From DATFCK01 sp045809745 (GTDB lineage Bacteria; Verrucomicrobiota; Verrucomicrobiia; Chthoniobacterales; UBA10450): a stretch of 64,000 nt of DNA. The stretch lies in the NCBI GenBank assembly GCA_045809745.1, contig JBJMXE010000122.1:16045-80044 (forward strand). Reading direction: 5' to 3'. Shown piece by piece: positions 34,527-43,125 of the stretch (positions within the stretch are counted from its first letter, which is position 1; each line of letters starts with the position of its first letter). A program made the position numbers and the translations under genes. The notes under the pieces are model-generated. The model did not search any database. It was not told the DNA's origin and saw only the letters and a program-made list of their open reading frames with translations.

Positions 34527-35810
34527 ATGCAGGCATCCACCACCCTCGAGCAAAGCCATGCACCCGTGGTGATTCGGACTGCTAACCGCCTGGCAGAGAT
34601 GCTTTCCCGTCGCGGTATTCGCCGGACGTTTCCGACTGCGGCCGAGTTGATCGACCTCGCGCGTCGCCGGACCAGACTGGACGATTTCGGTCCTGGGGAT
34701 TTTTTCGAACCGCTCTCGCGCTTGCTCGAATCGTGCCAGCGGGAAGCTCGTCTGAACTTTATCGGAATGATTGCGCTGCGTTCCGATCTGGTCCGCATGT
34801 TATCGAACCGGCTTCTGCTCGAGAGAGATCGACACTTCCATCCGAGCATCCGAAGTGAACGGATTTGCCAGCCATTGTTCATTGTCGGCCTGCCGCGAAG
34901 CGGCACTACCCTGCTGCATACGCTTCTCGCGGTGGATCAGGCCCACCGCGCGCCTCTGGTGTGGGAAGTGATGTTTCCGTCCCCGCCAACACCCCACCGA
35001 ATGGAGCGCCGGATCCGGGATACCCGCCGCAGCATGGAATATTTGCACTGGCTCGCTCCGACTTTTCGGCAAGTGCACGCACTCGGAGCCGAACTGCCGC
35101 AGGAATGCATCGGACTAACCAGTCCGAGCATGTTGAGTGATCAATTCGATACCATGTACCGGGTGCCGTCCTATCGCGCCTGGTTTCTGAAGCAGGACCT
35201 GTTGCCGGCGTACGAATTTCATCACCGTTTCCTCCAACACTTACAGGCCCGTCGTTCGGCCCCTCGCTGGGTGCTAAAAGCACCCGCGCATATGTTTGCG
35301 CTGCCGGCCCTTCTAACGATGTATCCCGATGCTTTGTTCGTTCAGGTTCATCGCGAGCCCTTGAAGGCGGTTGCCTCGGTCTCCAGTCTGATCGCCATTT
35401 TGCGCGGTGTCTTCAGCGATCATGTCGATCCGGCTGAGGTTGGCCGCGACGCATTGCAGTACTGGTCGGAAACCATGACGACCTTCCTCCAGCAGCGAGA
35501 TGAATTACCGGCCCAGCGATTCTGCGACGTCAACTACTTAAGCATCCGACGCGATCCCATCGCGGTGGCTCGTCAGGTTTACGATTACTTCCAATGGGAA
35601 CTCACGCCCGAGACCGAGCGCAAGATGCAATTGGTGCTTGCAAATCAGCCTCTCGAAGAACGCGGCTTCCATCGATACGAGCCGAATCAATTTGGCTTGT
35701 CTCCCTCTGAAGTGGCAGCCGCATTCAACGCCTATACTGAGCGGTTCGGTCTCACCACTGCGGCGGCTGCTTCGGAACCGGTAGTGCGGCGTGCCGCGGC
35801 CGCCGGCTGA
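34527..35810 (+). CDS. Sulfotransferase family protein
   Basis: A 427-aa cytosolic protein with the PAPS-binding loop PLFIVGLPRSGTTLLH near residue 115, the 3'-phosphate site MYPDALFVQVHREPLKAVAS, and LKAPAHMFALPALL between them. An N-terminal helical region of about 100 residues precedes the catalytic domain, as in the Sulfotransf_3 group. Sulfotransferases of this type modify lipids, sterols, sugars or amino acids; the acceptor is unknown. It lies at the start of a group of lipid-modifying genes but is separated from them by one opposite-strand gene. Confidence 0.88.
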   Translation: MQASTTLEQSHAPVVIRTANRLAEMLSRRGIRRTFPTAAELIDLARRRTRLDDFGPGDFFEPLSRLLESCQREARLNFIGMIALRSDLVRMLSNRLLLERDRHFHPSIRSERICQPLFIVGLPRSGTTLLHTLLAVDQAHRAPLVWEVMFPSPPTPHRMERRIRDTRRSMEYLHWLAPTFRQVHALGAELPQECIGLTSPSMLSDQFDTMYRVPSYRAWFLKQDLLPAYEFHHRFLQHLQARRSAPRWVLKAPAHMFALPALLTMYPDALFVQVHREPLKAVASVSSLIAILRGVFSDHVDPAEVGRDALQYWSETMTTFLQQRDELPAQRFCDVNYLSIRRDPIAVARQVYDYFQWELTPETERKMQLVLANQPLEERGFHRYEPNQFGLSPSEVAAAFNAYTERFGLTTAAAASEPVVRRAAAAG

Positions 35811-35812
35811 TC

Positions 35813-36448
35813 TTATCGCAAAGCGGTTACGCGACGTTCAGTTGGGGAGTCGGGCGAGATTTCCTTGATTTCTTCCACATAAAACAGCTCGCATGCGCCG
35901 TTGCCGCGATCGGTCCGACTGAGAGAGCTCGTCCACTTTGGAACACCGGGACCGGTCGCCTCTACCAGATCGCCGATCAGGTGCACCAGCGTCCCAGATC
36001 GAATCGACCTGCACTTCGACGCAATCTCTGGTGTGGCCGGAATGATGTGCATGTTGCTGCTATGTGAAACGATGTCGTCTACTGGAATCGGCGGCGGAAG
36101 CCGGTACTCATACCAGTAACAGCGCATGCTCTGGCTGATGTTCAACTGATCGAGTACCCGTTCGTCACTCATCACTCCCCAGCCAAGCGCAAGGTCCACC
36201 GGCACCAGTGCTGCCCCTGGATCGTAGCGATAGTTCCGCCGATGCAATACCCGCGCATCCAGCGAAAAAACGGCCAGCGGTTTGAGAACGAATTTCCCGT
36301 AGGAGATGGAGTTAACGTCGCTCGGCAGCAAGATCTGAGATGGCTCCGATTCAACGAGTACGCCGGGCGGATAGTGAATGGGCCGATGGAGGTAGCAATA
36401 GCCCGTCATGGTCAGGAGCAGAAGGCCAATGCCGGCGAAGAACTTCAC
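35813..36448 (-). CDS. Exported hypothetical protein
   Basis: A 211-aa protein with a hydrophobic N-terminus (KFFAGIGLLLLTMTGYCYLH) that should serve as a membrane anchor or signal. The rest shows no domain I know; the tail is beta-rich with scattered Cys residues and a Pro-rich loop (LPPPIPVDD). GTG at 36448 is used; the next gene starts about 90 bases away on the other strand, so the two probably share a divergent promoter. It is convergent with the sulfotransferase gene (2 bases apart). Confidence 0.68.
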   Translation of the reverse strand: MKFFAGIGLLLLTMTGYCYLHRPIHYPPGVLVESEPSQILLPSDVNSISYGKFVLKPLAVFSLDARVLHRRNYRYDPGAALVPVDLALGWGVMSDERVLDQLNISQSMRCYWYEYRLPPPIPVDDIVSHSSNMHIIPATPEIASKCRSIRSGTLVHLIGDLVEATGPGVPKWTSSLSRTDRGNGACELFYVEEIKEISPDSPTERRVTALR

Positions 36449-36535
36449 GCATCCTGTTCAGCACTTTTGATGCAAACAACACCGCCACGGCTGCTTGTGG
36501 GAGCAGAGATCTCAGTGCAATCTCGACCCGCGCTG

Positions 36536-36847
36536 ATGAAATTCGAAACCTGCCGATCTATTCCCGCTGAGCACCTGAGCCTTCCAGGCCATTTTCCAGG
36601 TGCGCCGATCGTTCCTGCCGTGGTCGTGCTGGATGAAATCGGGGCGGCGATAGCGGAATGGCAGCCCGAAGTAGAAATCACCGGCATCGCGATGGCGAAG
36701 TTCCTTGCGCCCCTCCGGCCTGGCGAAACTTTCGCGATTGAATTGGAGGCGCAGACAGAGGCCGCTGGGCACGTAGATGTTACGTGTCGAATGGACGATC
36801 GGATCCTAGTTCAAGGTCGACTTCTAATCCGGCGGCGCCCAAGCTGA
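36536..36847 (+). CDS. Hotdog-fold thioester dehydratase (ApeI/FabZ-like)
   Basis: A 103-aa protein with the hotdog dehydratase pattern EHLSLPGHFPGAPIVPAVVV followed by LDEI, whose His in HLSLPGHFPG corresponds to the catalytic His of FabZ-like 3-hydroxyacyl-ACP dehydratases. The size and pattern match the dehydratases encoded in aryl polyene clusters. The ATG at 36536 gives the usual distance of about ten residues to the motif; 36470 is an alternative. It overlaps the methyltransferase gene by about 64 bases if that starts at 36784. Confidence 0.78.
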   Translation: MKFETCRSIPAEHLSLPGHFPGAPIVPAVVVLDEIGAAIAEWQPEVEITGIAMAKFLAPLRPGETFAIELEAQTEAAGHVDVTCRMDDRILVQGRLLIRRRPS

Positions 36848-38091
36848 ACCTTGTGCAAGCTGTATCAGGCGACGCCGCGGCGTTGGATATCTCGCGCGGT
36901 GGTGACCCGGGCCTCGGCCGATGGTTGAACGGGTTTCCGCCGGAAATATTCGGCGACCGGCTGTACCAGAGCATCGAGCTGATGGAGCGCTACAGTATCG
37001 CCTTGTCGGCGCGTGTGCTGGATGAGCTCGGCATTCGCGAGCAACTCGGCGAATGGCATACCAGCCAGCAACTCTGTGCTCACCTATCATTTCAACCCCG
37101 GTTTGCGGCCGCGTTAAGCTGGCTGTTAGAACGAGTGCTGGGGTCCGATTCAATCGAAGTGAAGCGGGACGGCGAAAATCCGATGTATCGCGCGCGCGGC
37201 ACGGGTTGCAAAATCGACCTGGCCGAATTGCGTTCGATCGCCCTCCAGATTGACTCCGGCAATGCAGCGACGCTTGACTTGTTAGACCATGCTGCGGCGA
37301 ATTACGCCACCATTGCGCGCGGCGAAGATACGGCAGAGGGGTGCATGTTTGGGCCAAACGGAATCGCGCTGTGGTTGACCTACTTTCATAACAAGAATCT
37401 CACTTACTCCGTCAACAACTGGGTCGGCGCGGTGGTGGCGGCTGAGCGGCTCGCTTCCAGGCCCAGGATTCGAATTCTGGAGGTCGGCGCCGGCGCGGGA
37501 AGTGCCAGCACCACGTTGTTGGAATGGTTCGACCGCCAGGATCTGCTGCCGCGGATCGAACATTATGTTGCCACCGAGCCGAACGCTTTTTTTCGCCGCC
37601 GCGCTCAGCGTGAAGTGACCGCTCGTTACCCGACTGTTCCGCTGACGTGGAGCAGCCTCAACGTGAATGATCCCTGGTCAGCTCAGATCGCTGACCGCGG
37701 TGACTTCGACCTCGTCTACGCCGTTAACGTTTTGCATGTTTCGAAGAATCTCCTTTTCAGTCTTAAGGAGGCCGCCTCCGCACTGGCCCCAAACGGGTGG
37801 CTCGTACTCGGAGAATGCATTCGGCCGCACGACAATCAGCCGATTTATCCGGAGCTGATGTTCCAGAATCTCGACAGCTTCACCGATGTGCTCGTCGATC
37901 CCGAGATCCGGCCGCGGGCGGGGTTTTTAACGGCCGAGCAGTGGCGCCGCGCGTTTGGCCGCGCCGGTCTCGGTCACGTCGAAGTAGCGCCTGATATCGA
38001 CAGCATTCAAACGATCTACTCGCACTTTTTTACGGCAGCTATTTGCGGACAACAATCCGGCGCTAATGACTCCACCGACGGCCGAGGCTAA
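36784..38091 (+). CDS. SAM-dependent methyltransferase
   Basis: A 435-aa cytosolic enzyme with an N-terminal helical domain (GFPPEIFGDRLYQSIELMER then YSIALSARVLDELGI) and a class I methyltransferase domain from about residue 220 (RIRILEVGAGAGSASTTLLE and later DLVYAVNVLHVSKNLLFSLK). The type suggests O- or C-methylation of a small or carrier-bound substrate. The start is unclear: GTG at 36784 and GTG at 36853 are both possible, with no ribosome site at either. It lies between two dehydratases and an acyltransferase and overlaps the latter by 26 bases. Confidence 0.8.
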   Translation: MSNGRSDPSSRSTSNPAAPKLNLVQAVSGDAAALDISRGGDPGLGRWLNGFPPEIFGDRLYQSIELMERYSIALSARVLDELGIREQLGEWHTSQQLCAHLSFQPRFAAALSWLLERVLGSDSIEVKRDGENPMYRARGTGCKIDLAELRSIALQIDSGNAATLDLLDHAAANYATIARGEDTAEGCMFGPNGIALWLTYFHNKNLTYSVNNWVGAVVAAERLASRPRIRILEVGAGAGSASTTLLEWFDRQDLLPRIEHYVATEPNAFFRRRAQREVTARYPTVPLTWSSLNVNDPWSAQIADRGDFDLVYAVNVLHVSKNLLFSLKEAASALAPNGWLVLGECIRPHDNQPIYPELMFQNLDSFTDVLVDPEIRPRAGFLTAEQWRRAFGRAGLGHVEVAPDIDSIQTIYSHFFTAAICGQQSGANDSTDGRG

Positions 38092-38986
38092 GCCCTTGCA
38101 CGCCGAAAGGTGGGCCGCGCTTCCCGAGCGCGGTACCCCTGCCCTGCTGCGATTGTGCGGCTGGATCGCGATTCATCTCGGACGATCGGTGTCGCGGCTC
38201 CTGCTCTACCCGATAACGCTGTACTTTGTGATTACCGGACGCAAGGCGCGGGCGGCATCGCGTGAGTATCTGTCGCGGCTGACCGAACGACGGTCGCGGT
38301 TGTCTGGTGTGTTCCGGCATTTCTACTGTTTCGCGGCGACGATCCTTGATCGCGTTTATCTGCTGAAAGGCGAATTCGCGCAGTTCGATGTCCAGGTCCA
38401 TCAGCGAGAGATACTTCATCGCCAGATCGAGAGCGGCCGTGGCTGCATCCTGTTAGGCTCGCACATTGGCAGCTTCGAAGTGTTGCGCGCGATTGGAGTT
38501 ACTCAGCAGGAGTTCCCGCTCAAGGTGTTGATGGACATCGAGCATAACGAGCAAATCACGGTGTTTCTCGATTCGTTGAACCAACAGATCGCGAGCACGG
38601 TGATTGTGCCGGATCGACCCGACACCCTGTTACGAGTGAAGGAGAGCCTTGATTCCGGCTACGTGATCGGCATTTTGGGCGACCGCCCAATTAGCGACGG
38701 CAAAACGACGCAATGCAACTTCCTCGGCCGGAGCGCAACATTCCCCGCCGGACCGACTCTGCTGGCGGCCATGATGCACTGTCCGGTCATTTTATTTTTT
38801 GGCATTTATCGGGGAAGCAACCGTTACGACATCTATTTTGAGCATTTCGCGGATGAGATTTCCCTCAATCGGGAGCGACGTGCAGAAGAGCTTCAGACTT
38901 GGGTGCAGCGGTATGTTCAGCGACTGGAGCATTACGCCCTACTTGCTCCCTACAACTGGTTCAACTTTTATCCGTTCTGGGACTAA
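38066..38986 (+). CDS. LPLAT acyltransferase (LpxL/HtrB-like)
   Basis: A 306-aa protein with one hydrophobic N-terminal segment (LLYPITLYFVITG), so membrane-associated. The acyltransferase signature is CILLGSHIGSFEVLR (HxxxxE near residue 133), followed by GYVIGILGDRPISDGKTTQC, the second family motif, and FPAGPTLLAAMMHCPVILFF. It transfers an acyl chain to lipid A or to another lipid or polyene. Its stop overlaps the start of the next dehydratase gene (TAATG). Lipid A acyltransferase is one reading; in aryl polyene clusters an LPLAT acylates the head group. Confidence 0.85.
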   Translation: MTPPTAEAKPLHAERWAALPERGTPALLRLCGWIAIHLGRSVSRLLLYPITLYFVITGRKARAASREYLSRLTERRSRLSGVFRHFYCFAATILDRVYLLKGEFAQFDVQVHQREILHRQIESGRGCILLGSHIGSFEVLRAIGVTQQEFPLKVLMDIEHNEQITVFLDSLNQQIASTVIVPDRPDTLLRVKESLDSGYVIGILGDRPISDGKTTQCNFLGRSATFPAGPTLLAAMMHCPVILFFGIYRGSNRYDIYFEHFADEISLNRERRAEELQTWVQRYVQRLEHYALLAPYNWFNFYPFWD

Positions 38987-39450
38987 TGAATGTCGATGTC
39001 CGAGTGAACCAGAATCTTATCAAGGTCGATAAACAGCAGATCCGGGCCTTGATCCCTCACTCGGGAACGATGTGTTTGCTCGATGGCGTGCTGGATTGGG
39101 ATGATGAAACGATCGACTGCATCAGCGAAACACATCGTCACGCGGCCAATCCGCTGCGGCGCAATGGTCGTTTATCCTCGGTGCACGCGCTTGAATATGG
39201 CGCGCAAGCGGCAGCCGTTCACGGCGGATTGCGTGCCCAGGCTGCGGGGGCCGTGGCACCGCCGGGGTTTTTGGCGGCCATTCGCGATGCGACATTCAAC
39301 ATTCCATATCTGGATGATGTGGAGGCGGCACTCCACGTTCGGTCGCGGCGGCTCTACGGCGAAGGCGTGAACACGGTTTACGAGTGTGAGGTTAGGGCGG
39401 ACGGTAAGGTTCTGGTCAGCGGCCGGGTCACGATCATGCTGCGGACATAG
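38986..39450 (+). CDS. Hotdog dehydratase (ApeP-like)
   Basis: A 154-aa protein whose ATG (38986) overlaps the acyltransferase stop, so they are translationally coupled. The motif DKQQIRALIPHSGTMCLLDG then VLDWDDETIDC, followed by SSVHALEYGAQAAAVHGGLR, matches ApeP-type 3-hydroxyacyl-ACP dehydratases; the conserved His is in IPHSGTM and the Glu in HALEYGAQAA. It should act on acyl-carrier-bound intermediates. The gene ends the plus-strand run; no ketosynthase or acyl carrier protein follows in the window. Confidence 0.8.
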   Translation: MNVDVRVNQNLIKVDKQQIRALIPHSGTMCLLDGVLDWDDETIDCISETHRHAANPLRRNGRLSSVHALEYGAQAAAVHGGLRAQAAGAVAPPGFLAAIRDATFNIPYLDDVEAALHVRSRRLYGEGVNTVYECEVRADGKVLVSGRVTIMLRT

Positions 39451-39535
39451 GGTAAACGTCTCGTTTTGACGGTCTCGTATGATCTTAGCCTACACCTGTC
39501 CGTCACGCTTTGGTTAGTCCCGGATCGTCCGTCTC

Positions 39536-39571
39536 CGTCATTTCGACCGAAGTGGAGAAATCTCTCTTACT
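39536..39571 (+). repeat. Dispersed repeat, family C
   Basis: CCGTCATTTCGACCGAAGTG GAGAAATCTCTC. The same block opens the copies at 17801, 18778 and 56313. Confidence 0.75.
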
Positions 39572-39632
39572 CTCGCTCCTGCTTCCTGCGCGTGGAGTCC
39601 CTACCTACCACGGAGTGCACCTGACGGAGCTA

Positions 39633-39735
39633 TGTCATCCCGAACGAGTCGAGGGACCTCACACATGCGGAACACGTCACCCAAGTAGGAGAGGTCCTTG
39701 GTTCTTCGGCTCCGCTGCACTGCGCTCAGAATGAC
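39633..39735. repeat. Dispersed inverted repeat, family D
   Basis: It starts TGTCATCCCGAACGAGTCGA GGGACCTCAC and ends with GAGGTCCTT, a short insert, and CTGCGCTCAGAATGACA, so the ends are inverted copies. The full relative is at 41938-42024. Confidence 0.75.
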
Positions 39736-39842
39736 AGTTGAATGATTTCACAATGAAAGTGCTCAGGATGACAACGTTGGTCGAATTGCCGCGCTTCAAG
39801 GCGGTTGGACAAACGCGCTGTTTCAGCGGCGTCTCCCGCCGC

Positions 39843-40586
39843 TTACATCACAATCCCACCGTCCACACAAAGCGTCTGGCCGGTGATGTAACCAGCTTCG
39901 GCAGACGCTATAAACGCGACTGCTGCCGCTATCTCGTCAGGCGTTCCGACCCGTTTCAGCGGAATCTTATCCTGGATGCCCTTCTGAATCTCTTCGCTCA
40001 AGGCGCTCGTCATGTCGGTTGATATGTAGCCCGGAGCGATCGCGTTCACGGTGATGCCACGGCTAGCCAGTTCCCGTGCCAGGGACTTCGTTAGGCCGAT
40101 CAGGCCGGCTTTGCTGGCAGCGTAATTTGTCTGGCCGGCATTACCCATTAATCCGATTACCGAACTGATGTTGATAATGCGGCCGCTGCGTTGCTTGATC
40201 ATCGCGCGGATCACGCTCTGGGTGAAACTGAATGCGCCTCGCAGGTTTGTATTAATGACTGTTTCCCAATCTTCGATTGCCATTCTCATGGCCAGCCCAT
40301 CGCGAGTCACACCGGCGTTGTTAACCAGAATGTCGACGCGGCCAAAATCCTCCAAAACTTTGGCGCCGATTTTCTCAACGGCTTCATGATCGCTAACGTC
40401 GACGGCATAGGCCCTGGCCGTATCCCCTTGCGCGGTATTGATCTCGTCGGCAGTGCGTTTGGCATTTTCCTCCGATCGACTAACGGAAGCAACGCGGGCA
40501 CCTTCGTTCGCGAGTCGCACCGCGATGGCGTGGCCAATTCCCCGGCCGGCGCCGGTAACTAGTGCAACCTGATCGGTAAATCTCAT
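39843..40586 (-). CDS. fabG: 3-oxoacyl-[acyl-carrier-protein] reductase FabG
   Basis: FabG reduces 3-oxoacyl-ACP with NADPH in fatty acid elongation. This 247-aa SDR has ALVTGAGRGIGHAIAVRLAN, DILVNNAGVTRDGLAMRM, the catalytic Ser in INISSVIGLMGNAGQ and YAASKAGLIGLTKSLARELA, and NAIAPGYISTDMTSAL, all standard. The ATG at 40586 overlaps the stop of the upstream oxidoreductase gene (ATGA), so the two are coupled. It lies back-to-back with the hotdog dehydratase block, and so may serve housekeeping synthesis, the block, or both. Confidence 0.92.
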   Translation of the reverse strand: MRFTDQVALVTGAGRGIGHAIAVRLANEGARVASVSRSEENAKRTADEINTAQGDTARAYAVDVSDHEAVEKIGAKVLEDFGRVDILVNNAGVTRDGLAMRMAIEDWETVINTNLRGAFSFTQSVIRAMIKQRSGRIINISSVIGLMGNAGQTNYAASKAGLIGLTKSLARELASRGITVNAIAPGYISTDMTSALSEEIQKGIQDKIPLKRVGTPDEIAAAVAFIASAEAGYITGQTLCVDGGIVM

Positions 40587-41743
40587 CGCGGTATTTTCGT
40601 CCACCTTTTCTTATGCGCGCTCTCCAGCGCCGCGTCCAGCACCTGTTGCGTTCGCAACCCGTCGGCAAAATCCGGTTGGACGTTTCGGCCCTTCGCCACG
40701 CCCACGACGAAATCCGCAACGGTGTGCACAAATGTGTGCTCGTAGCCGATGGCATGACCGGGCGGCCACCATTGCTTCATGTACGGATGAGACGGATCGG
40801 TAACCATGATGTCGCGAAAGCCCTGTCGACCGGCGCCATCGGCCGCGTTGTACCAGCGAAGATGATTCATGTTCTCGAGATCAAAGAAGAGAGATCCGCC
40901 ACTGCCGTTGATCTCCAAGGTGATGCTGTTTTTCCGGCCGGGCGCGAAGCGCGTTGCTTCGAGACTAAACAGCCCGCCATCGCGGAACCGGCCGATTGCA
41001 GTGACCGCATCATCAACCGTCACCCGCCCCATGCGCCCACGCCGCTGCTCCGGTCCGGCCGATCGAGCTGACAAGGGTCGTTTTCTGATAAACGTCTCCG
41101 TCGTCGCACAAATCGTTTCCAGCTCGCCGACCAGATGACGCGCAAGATCGGCAATATGGGAAAAGATATCGCCGAGAGCACCGCTGCCGGCAGCAGCGGA
41201 TTGAAGGCGCCATACCAAGGGAAAATTCGGATCCACGATCCAATCCTGGGCATAACGAGCGCGGCAATGGAAAATGCGTTGGCCAATTTCGCCCCGATCA
41301 ATCATTTGTTTGGCCAGGGCGATCGCCGGAATGCGACGATAATTGTGACACACCATGTTAGGCACGCCCGCTCGAGCAACGGCACGCACCATTTGTTGTG
41401 CTTCGGCCGTGTTACGGGCCAGCGGCTTCTCGCACAAAACCGCCTTGCCGGCTTTGGCCGCGGCAATTGCAAGTTTGGGATGGCTGTCGTTAGGTGTGCA
41501 GATATCGATGATATCGATCTGCGGATCATCGATTACCCGGCGCCAATCGGTCTCGCTGTTTTCCCATCCGAACTGTTTGGCGGCGAGTTGCAGAGCTCGC
41601 TTATCCCGACCGCAGATCGTTTTCAGACGCACGTGGGCGGGTAATTCAAAAAAACGGGAGGCTTGCCGCCACGCGTTCGAGTGGGCTTTGCCCATAAACT
41701 TATAGCCGATCAGACCGACATTCAGGGTGCGTTGCCGCGGCAT
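40583..41743 (-). CDS. Gfo/Idh/MocA family oxidoreductase
   Basis: A 386-aa cytosolic NAD(P)-dependent sugar oxidoreductase. The Rossmann start VGLIGYKFMGKAHSNAW, the conserved AVLCEKPLARNTAEAQQM (Lys-Pro at the cofactor/substrate site) and IIDICTPNDSHPKLAI mark the family, and the C-terminal alpha/beta domain includes SGALGDIFSHIADLARHLVG. The substrate is unknown; related enzymes handle myo-inositol, glucose-6-phosphate or nucleotide sugars. It is translationally coupled to fabG downstream (4-base overlap), an unusual pairing. Confidence 0.88.
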   Translation of the reverse strand: MPRQRTLNVGLIGYKFMGKAHSNAWRQASRFFELPAHVRLKTICGRDKRALQLAAKQFGWENSETDWRRVIDDPQIDIIDICTPNDSHPKLAIAAAKAGKAVLCEKPLARNTAEAQQMVRAVARAGVPNMVCHNYRRIPAIALAKQMIDRGEIGQRIFHCRARYAQDWIVDPNFPLVWRLQSAAAGSGALGDIFSHIADLARHLVGELETICATTETFIRKRPLSARSAGPEQRRGRMGRVTVDDAVTAIGRFRDGGLFSLEATRFAPGRKNSITLEINGSGGSLFFDLENMNHLRWYNAADGAGRQGFRDIMVTDPSHPYMKQWWPPGHAIGYEHTFVHTVADFVVGVAKGRNVQPDFADGLRTQQVLDAALESAHKKRWTKIPR

Positions 41744-42136
41744 GCGGCACTTTAGCGCGCTCTGTCGTCGGGAGGAAAGCGCGATCAGATATGTCTAAGG
41801 AACATTGGAAAGCAGGATTCGAGGAAACCAGAAATGGAATTGAGAAGACGGTGCTCGGGAATCTGCAACGAATTTCTCGACGCAACCAAGAGGGCGCGAT
41901 TCAGCCCAAGCTCGTCGCGGTAGGCCGATCGTCGCTATGTCATCCCGAGCTTTTCGAGGGACCTCACCGACGCAGCGTAGGTCACGGAAATAGGAGGGGT
42001 CCTTCGACTGCGCTCAGGATGACAACCGGCTGTGGCTGCTAATCGGGCTCAAATGGAGTTCACACCGGCCGGAAAGAATCGCGAGATCTGCCAACCAGCT
42101 GGTACTTCGTCCTTGAATGTTCGGTTCAGCGCCCAA
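41744..42136. other. Intergenic region with a family D repeat, no gene
   Basis: Apart from the repeat at 41938-42024 I see nothing that supports a gene, although a short frame crosses the repeat (41791-42042). The upstream part lies 5' of the oxidoreductase gene and should hold its promoter, not identifiable by eye. Confidence 0.6.
41938..42024. repeat. Dispersed inverted repeat, family D
   Basis: TGTCATCCCGAGCTTTTCGA GGGACCTCAC at the start, and GGGGTCCTTCGACTGCGCTC AGGATGACA at the end, are imperfect inverted copies. The middle includes GGTCACGGAAATAGGA. Confidence 0.8.
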
Positions 42137-43105
42137 TCAAGAACCGAACACCTTCAGGAACGCAACCTCGATCGCCAGCGCCTCCTGGATGTTATAGCCA
42201 AGATGCTCACGCAATTCTTCCAGTCGCCGGATTCGCTTCAAGATCTCATGAATTTTAAACCGGTTGGCCAGCGCGCCGGTCTCGCGGATCATGTTCGGGA
42301 AATCCCGTGCGCTGACACCGGTCTTCGCCCGAAGCACATCCGCCCACCAGAGAAATAACACCTCCAAAAGATGTGTTCGCCGCTGGACGTATTGGCTTTC
42401 GGTTAGGGCCTTATAGTAATCTTCACGTTCGTCGAGCCAGCTGCCGTCAGTCGAATTTTGGTAACGTGCCTCCTCCGCTTTGAGCTTGTCCTGGTTATTC
42501 TGCTTAATCTCATCACGTACTTCGCCTAACAATCTGTTTAACCCTTGGGCGAGCCAGTAGGCCGTCTCGACATTCCAATCCGCCCGATCTGCGGTCTGAC
42601 GGAGCAACCCCAGCAGCCGCATTTGCTCCTCCGGCCGAGCGCTCTCGTTTGTTGCCAGTGCTATTGAGATGCAGCGCGACAGAATGGTGTCGGGCAGTAC
42701 TTCCGGCATCGCGCTCAGCAGCAGCAAAAGGGAATTCGCCGGAGGTTCTTCTAATGTTTTCAAAAACGCATTTGCCGCCTGCGCTTGCAGTCGATCCGCA
42801 TCCGAGATGATGGCGACTTTCCTCCGATCACCTTCGGCCCGCATCTGCAACGCGTGTTCTAAACCGCGGACCTGCTCGATAACAATCCTTCGCGACTTCG
42901 ATTCCGGTTCGGCGACATACACCTCGCGAGCTCGTGAGGTAAACACGTCCTTCTCCTCGGTGCCGTTCACCAAATTCGTCACACGCGCGGCCAGCGCTCG
43001 CTTGCCACTGCCAGGTGACCCTGAAATGAGATAGGCGTGACCCAATCGATTTTGATCATGAGCGCGTCGCAGATATTCAAGCGCAGCCTTTGGTGTGAGT
43101 GCCAT
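42137..43105 (-). CDS. holB: DNA polymerase III delta' subunit-like clamp loader protein
   Basis: A 322-aa AAA+ protein of the clamp loader. It has HAYLISGSPGSGKRALAAR (Walker A), then IISDADRLQAQAANAFLKTL EEPP, the sensor-like pattern typical of delta' and gamma/tau, and the SRC trans-acting arginine region in DTILSRCISIAL. There is no zinc-binding Cys cluster of the kind found in gamma/tau, and the short C-terminus also suits delta'. It follows tmk by 20 bases, the common tmk-holB arrangement. Confidence 0.9.
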   Translation of the reverse strand: MALTPKAALEYLRRAHDQNRLGHAYLISGSPGSGKRALAARVTNLVNGTEEKDVFTSRAREVYVAEPESKSRRIVIEQVRGLEHALQMRAEGDRRKVAIISDADRLQAQAANAFLKTLEEPPANSLLLLLSAMPEVLPDTILSRCISIALATNESARPEEQMRLLGLLRQTADRADWNVETAYWLAQGLNRLLGEVRDEIKQNNQDKLKAEEARYQNSTDGSWLDEREDYYKALTESQYVQRRTHLLEVLFLWWADVLRAKTGVSARDFPNMIRETGALANRFKIHEILKRIRRLEELREHLGYNIQEALAIEVAFLKVFGS

Positions 43106-43125
43106 GCGAAAATGAGGGCCGGCAA

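Larger units (their letters stand above)
39451..39842. other. Intergenic region with repeats, no gene
   Basis: It contains a family C element (39536-39571) and a family D element (39633-39735). Short frames here are repeat-derived. The 3' ends of the convergent genes abut it on both sides. Confidence 0.65.

Noticed and set aside
41791..42042. Plus-strand open frame
   Set aside because: More than a third of it is the family D repeat and the rest has no domain or start signal.
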